A stretch of 12,104 nucleotides of DNA from an uncultured Lachnospiraceae bacterium (lineage in GTDB: Bacteria; Bacillota_A; Clostridia; Lachnospirales; Lachnospiraceae), in the NCBI GenBank assembly GCA_902795835.1, contig CADBNA010000203.1:1-12104 (forward strand), written 5' to 3'. A program made the translations under genes and the position numbers. Positions 6,751-12,104 of this stretch are shown here, one piece after another. The number at the start of each line of letters is the position of its first letter. Within the stretch, counting starts at the first letter, position 1. The notes below the pieces were generated by a model, which was not told where the DNA came from, made no database searches, and worked only from the letters and a program-made list of their open reading frames with translations.

Positions 6751-6780
6751 TTGTCTTTTCCGCAGAAGGTATAGTATACT
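6751..6780 (+). promoter_or_regulatory. Candidate promoter of the PNPOx-family gene
   Basis: TTGTCT (6751-6756, four of six) and TATACT (6775-6780, five of six) are 18 bp apart. The predicted leader is about 65 nt and ends in the GGAGGTG ribosome binding site at 6841-6847. The overlapping TATAGT at 6770-6775 would have a spacing of only 13. Confidence 0.5.
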
Positions 6781-6853
6781 CAGTGAGAAAAGGATTCTTT
6801 CGCATGCCGGCGGTGACGCAGATTTTGTGACAGGGAGAACGGAGGTGCAGCAG

Positions 6854-7330
6854 TTGTTTCGGAAAATGAGGCGTATTAAACAGCAGATCAGTGAAGAAGA
6901 ATGTCTGGAGATTCTGCGGCAGGAGCCGAGAGGGGTTCTGTCCGTGCTGGGCGATGATGGGTACCCTTACGGGATGCCGCTGAATCACTGGTATTCTGAC
7001 AAAGACGGGAAACTGTATTTCCACGGCGGCCGGGGCGGACACAGAACAGATGCCGTCAATGCCTGTGACAAGGTATGTTATTGTGTATATGACCAGGGAT
7101 ACCGCCGGGAAGGAGAGTGGGCGCTGAATATACGCAGTGTTATCGTATTCGGGCGGATGCGTTTTGTGACAGATGAGGAAAAAATCCGGGAGATCTGTAC
7201 GAATCTCACCGGAAAGTTTACGGACGACAGGAATTACCTGGAAGAGGAGTTGAAAAAGGATCTGTCCCGTACGCTGTGTCTGGAACTCGTGCCGGAATAC
7301 ATGACCGGCAAGCTGGTGAACGAAGCATAA
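6854..7330 (+). CDS. Pyridoxamine 5'-phosphate oxidase-family flavin-binding protein (NimA-like)
   Basis: The 158-residue protein has the split-barrel FMN-binding fold. The N-terminal MFRKMRRIKQQISEEECLEIL helix, then GVLSVLGDDGYPYGMPLNHWY (27-47) and LYFHGGRGGHRTDAV (54-68) are characteristic of the NimA/'flavin-nucleotide-binding' branch. That branch includes 5-nitroimidazole reductases and many small FMN or haem-binding proteins of unknown role; it is not a true PdxH, which is longer and has a different C-terminus. I chose a TTG start at 6854 because GGAGGTG (6841-6847) lies 6 bases before it and the product then begins MFRKMRR as I recall for relatives. The ATG at 6866 is too far from that site, and the open frame upstream to 6638 crosses the promoter and direct repeats. 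It is transcribed divergently from coaX. Confidence 0.85.
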   Translation: MFRKMRRIKQQISEEECLEILRQEPRGVLSVLGDDGYPYGMPLNHWYSDKDGKLYFHGGRGGHRTDAVNACDKVCYCVYDQGYRREGEWALNIRSVIVFGRMRFVTDEEKIREICTNLTGKFTDDRNYLEEELKKDLSRTLCLELVPEYMTGKLVNEA

Positions 7331-7358
7331 GAACAAAATATAGAAAAACGACAAAATG

Positions 7359-7387
7359 TTGTAGATCACCTGAAAATCTGATATCAT
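7359..7387 (+). promoter_or_regulatory. Candidate trpB promoter
   Basis: TTGTAG (7359-7364, three of six) and TATCAT (7382-7387, five of six) are 17 bp apart in the 152-bp gap before trpB. The leader would be about 90 nt. I see no T-box, no Trp-rich leader peptide and no terminator/antiterminator pair, so the usual tryptophan-dependent controls seem to be absent. Confidence 0.4.
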
Positions 7388-7406
7388 CGTCAGAGCGGCA
7401 GAAACA

Positions 7407-7453
7407 ATCCTGCTTTATCGGCAATCCAGGCAGACGGAAGCATCAGGCAGGAT
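7407..7453 (+). other. Possible stem-loop in the trpB leader
   Basis: ATCCTGCTT (7407-7415) pairs with AGGCAGGAT (7445-7453) as a 9-bp stem with one G-U pair and a 29-base loop. It lies 29 bases before the trpB start and has no T-run. It may be chance; no known riboswitch is recognised. Confidence 0.25.
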
Positions 7454-7482
7454 AAAAGGCTTGGGAAAAGTGAGGACTGATA

Positions 7483-8736
7483 ATGAATAAATATCGGGAT
7501 TACGACAATTATCTGAAAGAGTATCCGGACAAGGACGGCTGGTTCGGCCGTTATGGCGGCAATTATCTGCAGGAGCCTGAACTGATCAATGCATTCAACG
7601 AGTACGCGGAAGCGTATCAGACAATTGCGCAGTCGGCACAGTTTATCAATGAACTGAGGCGGATCCGCAGGGATTTTCAGGGAAGGCCGACGCCGGTGTA
7701 TCACTGCCAGAATCTCTCCAACCTGCTGGGGCGCACCCAGATCTACCTGAAGAGGGAAGACCTGAACCATACCGGGGCGCACAAGCTGAATCACTGTATG
7801 GGAGAAGGCCTGCTGGCGAAGTACATGGGAAAAAAGAAACTGATAGCGGAAACCGGTGCCGGCCAGCACGGCGTGGCACTTGCTACGGCGGCCGCGTATT
7901 TCGGACTGGAATGCGATATCTACATGGGAGAGGTGGATATTGCAAAGCAGGCACCGAATGTGACCCGGATGAAGATTCTGGGCGCCAATGTTGTGCCGGT
8001 CAGTTTCGGACTGAAGACGCTGAAGGAGGCTGTCGACGCTGCTTTCATGGCCTATGCCAGAGAATACCATGATGCGGTATACTGCATCGGCACTGCGGCG
8101 GGACCGCATCCGTTCCCGCTGATGGTGCGTGATTTTCAGTTCTGCATCGGAGAAGAGGCGAGAGAGCAGTTTAAAGAGCAGACAGGACATCTGCCGGACC
8201 AGGTTGCAGCCTGCGTGGGCGGCGGCTCCAACTCCATCGGGATGTTTACGCCGTTCCTGGCTGATCCGGTGGAGCTGATCGGTATAGAACCTCTCGGCCG
8301 CGGACCGGAGATGGGCAATCATGCCGCCTCCGTCACCTACGGAAAAGAGGGCGTCATGCACGGCTTCAACAGTATCATGCTAGCAGATGAACACGGCGAT
8401 CCCGCGCCGGTGTATTCCAATGCCAGCGGACTGGACTATCCGTCCGTGGGACCTGAGCATGCCATGCTTCATGACCAGGGACGGGTCCGCTATGTGACGG
8501 TCAGTGATGATGAGGCAATTGAGGCGTTGTTCCTGCTGTCCCGGCACGAGGGCATCATACCGGCAATAGAGAGCTCGCACGCACTGGCCTATGCCATCCG
8601 TGTGGCGCGCACCGGACAGACGGGCTCCATCCTGGTCAACCTGTCCGGACGCGGGGATAAAGACCTGGACTTTGTCGTAGAAAAGTATGGTTACGGGCCG
8701 GAATTTCTGGAGAAAATGAAAAACACAGAGAAATGA
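7483..8736 (+). CDS. trpB: Tryptophan synthase beta subunit, stand-alone
   Basis: TrpB joins indole and L-serine to make L-tryptophan on pyridoxal phosphate. The 417-residue protein shows the full active site: PLP lysine K101 in HTGAHKLNH, catalytic E123 in AETGAGQHG (122-130), the phosphate cup GGGSN (246-250), [12 protein letters not shown] (316-327), and GRGDKD (389-394). The N-terminal [16 protein letters not shown] is the counterpart of the alpha-subunit-facing segment in standard TrpB. It is TrpB1-like in overall pattern, not the long TrpB2 type, but differs from the consensus (KLNH for KINN, LQEPE for VPE). No trpA or other trp gene is in the window; neighbours are unrelated. It may use free indole or pair with TrpA encoded elsewhere. 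GAGGA (7472-7476) is 6 bases before the ATG. A terminator follows. Confidence 0.92.
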   Translation: MNKYRDYDNYLKEYPDKDGWFGRYGGNYLQEPELINAFNEYAEAYQTIAQSAQFINELRRIRRDFQGRPTPVYHCQNLSNLLGRTQIYLKREDLNHTGAHKLNHCMGEGLLAKYMGKKKLIAETGAGQHGVALATAAAYFGLECDIYMGEVDIAKQAPNVTRMKILGANVVPVSFGLKTLKEAVDAAFMAYAREYHDAVYCIGTAAGPHPFPLMVRDFQFCIGEEAREQFKEQTGHLPDQVAACVGGGSNSIGMFTPFLADPVELIGIEPLGRGPEMGNHAASVTYGKEGVMHGFNSIMLADEHGDPAPVYSNASGLDYPSVGPEHAMLHDQGRVRYVTVSDDEAIEALFLLSRHEGIIPAIESSHALAYAIRVARTGQTGSILVNLSGRGDKDLDFVVEKYGYGPEFLEKMKNTEK

Positions 8737-8749
8737 CCGGAAACGGCAG

Positions 8750-8780
8750 AACAGCCTCTGGCATTTTGCCGGAGGCTGTT
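8750..8780 (+). terminator. Terminator-like hairpin after trpB
   Basis: A 14-bp stem (8750-8763 with 8767-8780, one G-T pair) closes a TTT loop 14 bases after the trpB stop. The following bases, GTATAATTTA, are T-rich but not a clean run. It probably ends the trpB transcript. Confidence 0.6.
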
Positions 8781-8787
8781 GTATAAT
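8758..8787 (+). promoter_or_regulatory. Candidate HIT-gene promoter nested in the terminator
   Basis: CTGGCA (8758-8763, four of six) and a perfect TATAAT (8782-8787) are 18 bp apart. The -35 box is the end of the left arm of the trpB terminator and the -10 box begins one base past its right arm. The leader to the ATG at 8845 would be about 50 nt. Confidence 0.45.
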
Positions 8788-8844
8788 TTACCGCGCATAG
8801 ATTTCATTAAACAACAAATTATTTACAGACAGGGGATGAATGAT

Positions 8845-9267
8845 ATGGGATGTTTTTACTGTGACGAGCATCATGAAGGACGCGAAGCGATCATGTTCAA
8901 GGTGGGAGAGATGAAAGCCGGGGTCTTGTATCTGTTTAAAGATCAGGCCCACAAAGGCCGCTGCGCGCTGGCACTTAAGAACCACAAGAAGGAGCTCTGC
9001 GAGCTTGACGCGCAGGAGAGAAACGATTTCTGTGAAGATCTGGCGGCCGCATCCGGCGCCGTCAAAAAGCTGTGGGGTTGTGAGAAGATCAATCTCGGAT
9101 CTTTCGGAGACACAAATCCTCATCTGCATTTTCACATTGTTCCGAAGTATGAGGGCGGATTTGAGTTTGGCGGCAGTTTCGCCATCACCAATCCGGATCC
9201 GGTTATTCTCAGTGACGAAGAGTATAAGGAAATGATTGCTGCCCTGCAGAAGGAACTGGGACTGTAA
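8845..9267 (+). CDS. HIT family protein (histidine-triad nucleotide hydrolase/transferase)
   Basis: The 140-residue protein carries the histidine triad HLHFHIVPK (H93, H95, H97; H95 is the expected nucleophile), preceded by INLGSFGDTNP, the usual nucleotide-binding stretch. The N-terminal CFYC (C3, C6) with later histidines could bind a structural zinc, as in several bacterial HIT proteins. Relatives remove AMP from phosphoramidates or adenylated molecules; the substrate here is not evident. I chose the ATG at 8845 because AGGGG (8831-8835) is 9 bases before it. An ATG at 8836, adding three residues, directly abuts that site, and the open frame further upstream runs into the promoter and terminator. 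It is flanked by terminators, so it is likely transcribed alone. Confidence 0.9.
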   Translation: MGCFYCDEHHEGREAIMFKVGEMKAGVLYLFKDQAHKGRCALALKNHKKELCELDAQERNDFCEDLAAASGAVKKLWGCEKINLGSFGDTNPHLHFHIVPKYEGGFEFGGSFAITNPDPVILSDEEYKEMIAALQKELGL

Positions 9268-9300
9268 AAAACCCGGCTGCAGAGCCTGGAACTGAGAAAT

Positions 9301-9331
9301 GGGGGCTGTCGAACGAAGTATGACAGCCCCC
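9301..9331 (+). terminator. Terminator after the HIT gene
   Basis: A perfect 10-bp GC-rich stem (GGGGGCTGTC with GACAGCCCCC) closes an 11-base loop 33 bases after the HIT stop, followed by GTATTAATT. The T-tract is broken but the stem is strong. Confidence 0.6.
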
Positions 9332-9359
9332 GTATTAATTGACGCAAAACCTGCATATG

Positions 9360-9384
9360 AATCCGGGCGGGCGCTGCCCGGATT
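9360..9384 (+). other. Hairpin in the leader of the M18 aminopeptidase gene
   Basis: A perfect 9-bp stem (AATCCGGGC with GCCCGGATT) closes a 7-base loop, 29 bases before the aminopeptidase start. There is no T-run, so it may be an mRNA leader structure rather than a terminator. No clear promoter was found between it and the HIT terminator; a TTGACG at 9339-9344 lacks a -10 partner. Confidence 0.4.
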
Positions 9385-9413
9385 CTGTGCATGAGCGGTT
9401 GAGGGGTTTATAT

Positions 9414-10820
9414 ATGACAGAACAGCTGACGGAGGACCTGCTGACATTTCTGAGAGACAGCCACAGCACGTTTCATGCAATCCGGCTGCTGCAGGAAGCA
9501 CTTCTGAAGAAGGGATTTACAGAGCTGAGCGAGGACTCTTCGTGGGTTCTGAGCCCCGGGACGGGTTATTTTGTGACCCGCGGCGGGTCTTCCCTGCTGG
9601 CATTCCGCATCCCGGAACACAAGCCGGAAGAGGCCCATATTGCGGCGGTACACAGCGATTCACCCGTATTCAAGCTGAAACCGGCCTCGGAAATGGCAGG
9701 CAGCGGGGGGACGATCTGCCTGAATATAGAAAAATACGGCGGCATGCTGACATATCCGTGGTATGACCGGCCGCTGACTGTGGCAGGGCGCATTCTGACC
9801 GAAGAAAATGACATGCTCGCGGAGCATCTGATATGGATTGACCGGGACCTGCTGCTCATCCCTTCTCTGGCTATTCACATGGACAGGGAGGCCAACGAGA
9901 AAGGACACGGAAATGTGCAGACAGAAATGCCTCCCCTGTTTGGAATGACGGACACAGCGGAGAATGCAGATATCCGGTCTGAAAACAATATTCCGCATCC
10001 GCAGCAGCCCTGCAAAACGGCCGGAGAGAAGAATCCGGCCGCACCGGAAGCATGGAAAGGGATGCTTCTTAAAACTGTGGCAGGGGAAGCCGGCGTATCT
10101 CCGGAGAGCATTCTCGGCGCGGATCTGTATCTGACGACCCGCATGCCGCCGGCGGCATGGGGACCCCGCGGCGAGTTTATTTCCGCCCAGCGGCTGGATG
10201 ACCTGGAGTGCTGCTATTGCATTTTCCGCGCATTTCTGGATGCAGGAGATCCTCAGGCAGAGGCCGGGATCCTTCCGGTTTTCTGCGTCTTCGATAATGA
10301 AGAGGTCGGAAGCCGCACCGGCCGGGGAGCGGAATCGGATTTTATGGCGGAAAATTTTGAGCGGCTCTGTGAAGCAGCCGGGCTGACTCCGGAAGCGCGC
10401 CGCGTGCTGAAAGCCAGAAGCTTTATGATCTCGGCTGACAATGCCCATGCCGTGCATCCGAATTATCCGGACAAGGCAGATCCCGTGAACCGGCCCAGGA
10501 TGAACGGGGGGATTGTCCTGAAGCATCATGCCGGCCAGAAATATACCACGGATGGCGTATCCGCAGCTGTTATCCGCAGGCTCTGCCGCCGTCATGATAT
10601 TCCGGTGCAGGATTTTTCCAACCGGTCGGATATGACCGGCGGATCAACGCTGGGCAATATTGCGCAGACACAGCTGTCTGTGCGGTGTGCGGACATTGGG
10701 CTGGCACAGCTGTCCATGCACTCCTGCTATGAGACGGCCGGGGCGGAGGATCCGGCGCATCTGGAAAAACTGGCGCGGTATTTTTACCTGGAAAAACTGC
10801 CGGAGGTTTACAGCGCATAG
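9414..10820 (+). CDS. M18 family aminopeptidase
   Basis: This 468-residue protein matches the aspartyl aminopeptidase family (DNPEP/Ape1/ApeB), cytosolic di-metal enzymes that form large tetrahedral complexes and remove N-terminal, often acidic, residues from peptides. Metal and catalytic residues are in place: H80 and D82 in AVHSDSP, D262 in QRLDDLE, E296-E297 in FDNEEVGSRTGRGA, D342 in ISADNAHAVHPNY, and H436 in SMHSCYETAG. The spacing of these residues closely follows the human enzyme as I recall it. Residues 178-215 are a hydrophilic, Pro/Asn/Ala-rich insert typical of the variable loop in this family. The ATG at 9414 follows GAGGGG (9401-9406) by 7 bases; an in-frame TTG at 9339 and ATG at 9357 have no binding site, and the intervening sequence forms a hairpin. 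Confidence 0.93.
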   Translation: MTEQLTEDLLTFLRDSHSTFHAIRLLQEALLKKGFTELSEDSSWVLSPGTGYFVTRGGSSLLAFRIPEHKPEEAHIAAVHSDSPVFKLKPASEMAGSGGTICLNIEKYGGMLTYPWYDRPLTVAGRILTEENDMLAEHLIWIDRDLLLIPSLAIHMDREANEKGHGNVQTEMPPLFGMTDTAENADIRSENNIPHPQQPCKTAGEKNPAAPEAWKGMLLKTVAGEAGVSPESILGADLYLTTRMPPAAWGPRGEFISAQRLDDLECCYCIFRAFLDAGDPQAEAGILPVFCVFDNEEVGSRTGRGAESDFMAENFERLCEAAGLTPEARRVLKARSFMISADNAHAVHPNYPDKADPVNRPRMNGGIVLKHHAGQKYTTDGVSAAVIRRLCRRHDIPVQDFSNRSDMTGGSTLGNIAQTQLSVRCADIGLAQLSMHSCYETAGAEDPAHLEKLARYFYLEKLPEVYSA

Positions 10821-10843
10821 TAAAAAACCTCAGAATCTGCAGG

Positions 10844-10876
10844 GCCGGGCACCAGAAGGCACAGGGCCGGCCCGGC
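10844..10876 (+). other. GC-rich inverted repeat between the aminopeptidase and YjbQ genes
   Basis: GCCGGGC (10844-10850) and GCCCGGC (10870-10876) can pair around a 19-base loop; a smaller palindrome GGGCCGGCCC (10864-10873) overlaps it. AGTATATTTG follows, so it could be a weak terminator. Otherwise the 82-bp gap holds only the ribosome binding site of the next gene. Confidence 0.3.
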
Positions 10877-10902
10877 AGCAGTATATTTGAAAGGAGACCA
10901 CG

Positions 10903-11355
10903 ATGGCGGTATATACCGTGAGAAAAGAGTACAATACAAAAGGCCACATGGGTATGATTGACGTGACAGAGGATTTTCGCAGCGCCGTGCGGAAAGCCTG
11001 TCAGGAGCGCGGCATCCGCGACGGGATCATCACCGGCTTCACGACCGGGGGCGTGGCCGCCCTGACGACGCTGGAATTTGAGCCCGGCATGGTCACGCAT
11101 GATCTGAAGGCGGCTCTGGATCTGATCTCGCCCTATCTGGACAAGGACGGGCGTGTCGTATATTATAAGCACCACGATACTTGGCATGACGACAACGGGT
11201 CGAGTCACATCAAGTCGGCCATTCTTTCGCCGTTTATTACCATTCCCTTTGTGGACAGGGACATCACGATCGGGCCGTGGCAGAATCTGACTCTGGTAGA
11301 ATGCGACACCCGGAACAGGCACCGTGAAATTGTCTTTCAGGTGATGGGCGAGTGA
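10903..11355 (+). CDS. yjbQ: YjbQ/UPF0047 family protein (secondary thiamine-phosphate synthase type)
   Basis: The 150-residue protein is full length for COG0432. It has GFTTGGVAALTTLEFEPGMV (45-64), corresponding to the family's STAAVTTIEYEPG segment, then DTWHDDNGSSHIKSAILSPFITIPF (92-116) with the conserved D/N/H cluster (D97, H102), and ITIGPWQNLTLVECD (121-135), ending REIVFQVMGE. Family members form trimers with a metal-like site; Escherichia coli YjbQ shows weak thiamine-phosphate synthase activity, but the true role is unsettled, so the product name should not be read as a thiamine pathway enzyme. AAAGGAG is 7 bases before the ATG. It may be read from the aminopeptidase transcript, as no clear promoter was seen in the short gap. 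Confidence 0.9.
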   Translation: MAVYTVRKEYNTKGHMGMIDVTEDFRSAVRKACQERGIRDGIITGFTTGGVAALTTLEFEPGMVTHDLKAALDLISPYLDKDGRVVYYKHHDTWHDDNGSSHIKSAILSPFITIPFVDRDITIGPWQNLTLVECDTRNRHREIVFQVMGE

Positions 11356-11369
11356 GGGGACCAGTCAGG

Positions 11370-11399
11370 TTGTCGGAGACATCCCGTCTGTGGTAAAAT
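11370..11399 (+). promoter_or_regulatory. Candidate promoter of the flavoprotein gene
   Basis: TTGTCG (11370-11375, four of six) and TAAAAT (11394-11399, five of six) are 18 bp apart in the 113-bp gap, giving a leader of about 60 nt that ends in AGAGG before the ATG at 11469. Confidence 0.5.
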
Positions 11400-11468
11400 A
11401 AATATGGCTTCCCGGAATCTGACAGTTCGAAAAGCAGTAATGGGTTATACAGATTAAGAGGTAAAAAA

Positions 11469-12086
11469 ATGAAAGTATTGATACTGAACGGATCTCCTCA
11501 CGCACAGGGCAATACGGCACTGGCGATTCAGGAAATGACAGCCGTTTTTCAGGCACAGGGAATTGAGACAGAGATCATCCATGTCGGGAATAAAGCCATC
11601 CGGGGCTGCGTGGCCTGCGGCAGATGCGGTTCGCTTGGCAAATGCGCCATTGACGATCTGGTAAATGAGACGGCGCCGAAGCTGGAGGCATGTGACGGCC
11701 TCGTCATTGCCAGCCCGGTCTACTACGCGTCGGCAAACGGCACGATGATCTCTTTCCTGGACAGATTGTTCTACAGTACGCCCTTTGACAAGACCATGAA
11801 GGTCGGTGCCAGCGTGGTGGTGGCCCGGCGGGGCGGACTCTCCGCTACGTTTGACGAGCTGAATAAATACTTTACCATCGCCGGTATGCCGGTGGCATCC
11901 AGCCAGTACTGGAACAGCGTGCACGGCCGCATCCCCGGTGAAGCCGTGCAGGACGCGGAAGGTCTGCAGACGATGCGTGTGCTGGCCAGGAATATGGCTT
12001 TTCTGATGAAGTGTATCGCAGACGGCAGGGAAAAATACGGACTTCCGGAATCAGAAGACTGGATCCCGACGCATTTTGTGAGGTGA
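11469..12086 (+). CDS. Flavodoxin-fold NAD(P)H-dependent reductase with iron-sulfur-type cysteine motif
   Basis: The 205-residue protein begins MKVLILNGSPHAQGNTAL, the FMN phosphate-binding loop of the NADPH-dependent FMN reductase/iron-sulfur flavoprotein family. GCVACGRCGSLGKC (46-59) gives C47-x2-C50-x2-C53-x5-C59, the compact motif that holds a [4Fe-4S] cluster in methanogen and clostridial iron-sulfur flavoproteins. ASPVYYASANGTMISFLDR (81-99) contributes the isoalloxazine site. Such proteins shuttle electrons between ferredoxin or NAD(P)H and acceptors such as oxygen, peroxide or quinones; the partner here is unknown. The C-terminus ends in DWIPTHFVR, a pattern common among Clostridia homologues as I recall. 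The ATG follows GAGG by 7 bases. Whether the cluster is really present cannot be judged from sequence alone. Confidence 0.9.
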   Translation: MKVLILNGSPHAQGNTALAIQEMTAVFQAQGIETEIIHVGNKAIRGCVACGRCGSLGKCAIDDLVNETAPKLEACDGLVIASPVYYASANGTMISFLDRLFYSTPFDKTMKVGASVVVARRGGLSATFDELNKYFTIAGMPVASSQYWNSVHGRIPGEAVQDAEGLQTMRVLARNMAFLMKCIADGREKYGLPESEDWIPTHFVR

Positions 12087-12093
12087 GAAGGCT

Positions 12094-12104
12094 ATGCTGC
12101 GCAC
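12094..12104 (+). CDS. Possible start of a further gene, cut by the window edge
   Basis: An ATG at 12094 follows AGGTGAG (12081-12087) by 6 bases and starts 7 bases after the flavoprotein stop. Only three codons and two bases are visible, so no product can be proposed. The close spacing would suit a co-transcribed gene. Confidence 0.3.

Noticed and set aside
6638..6853. N-terminal extension of the PNPOx-family protein starting at 6638
   Set aside because: The 72 extra residues are Arg-rich and low-information, have no ribosome binding site, and cover the coaX promoter, direct repeats and the gene's own promoter.
7331..7482. T-box or Trp attenuator before trpB
   Set aside because: No AGGGTGGNACCGCG-like motif, leader Trp codons or terminator pair was found, and the gap is too short for a typical T-box.
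7390..8361. Minus-strand open frame of 323 codons opposite trpB
   Set aside because: It is a shadow frame with antisense-like composition (many His, Arg, Leu); the trpB active-site motifs on the plus strand are complete.
9660..10595. Long open frame on the minus strand opposite the M18 aminopeptidase
   Set aside because: It has no recognisable domain or ribosome binding site, and it lies fully inside a gene whose metal-binding residues are all intact.

Overview
The window looks like a chromosomal housekeeping segment from an anaerobic, gut-type member of the Clostridia, most likely Lachnospiraceae. That placement is inference. It rests on an NfnAB transhydrogenase pair (typical of fermentative anaerobes), a type III pantothenate kinase, strong AGGAGG-type ribosome binding sites with Gram-positive style -35/-10 boxes, moderately GC-rich coding DNA, and protein styles (for example the MFRKMRR start of the pyridoxamine-oxidase-like protein) that I associate with that family. 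No phage, plasmid, CRISPR, rRNA or tRNA signal is visible.

Layout, left to right. (1) The 3' part of a HAD-superfamily hydrolase. (2) A roughly 245-bp leader, then nfnA-nfnB with a one-base overlap; together they should encode the electron-bifurcating NADH-dependent ferredoxin:NADP+ oxidoreductase. (3) A 60-bp perfect palindrome of REP/RAYT-like type, only 9 bp before an alpha/beta hydrolase gene that has no recognisable ribosome binding site. (4) A gap filled by a degenerate 17-bp tandem repeat, leading into surE (5'-nucleotidase), followed by an inositol-monophosphatase-family gene. (5) coaX on the minus strand, converging on and overlapping the phosphatase gene by 26 bp. (6) A divergent promoter region carrying two 20-bp direct repeats 30 bp apart, serving coaX (left) and a flavin-binding PNPOx-family gene (right). 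(7) A trpB-type tryptophan synthase beta subunit gene without trpA beside it, a terminator, a HIT-family gene, another terminator, an M18 aminopeptidase, a YjbQ-family gene, and an iron-sulfur flavoprotein-type reductase at the right edge, with a possible start of another gene after it.

The genes do not form one pathway. Two themes recur: redox cofactors (NfnAB, the PNPOx-like protein, the flavodoxin-fold reductase) and nucleotide/cofactor metabolism (SurE, IMPase family, CoaX, HIT, YjbQ). Almost every gene has its own likely promoter or terminator, so most are probably small transcription units rather than a single operon. The only firmly coupled pair is nfnA-nfnB; hydrolase-surE-phosphatase may share a transcript.

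I found no convincing novel multi-gene system. The most interesting signals are non-coding: the 60-bp palindrome that appears to have replaced a ribosome binding site, the 17-bp tandem repeat from which the surE ribosome binding site seems to be built, and the 30-bp-spaced direct repeats between divergent promoters. On the protein side, CoaX is divergent at its GADR motif and trpB stands alone.
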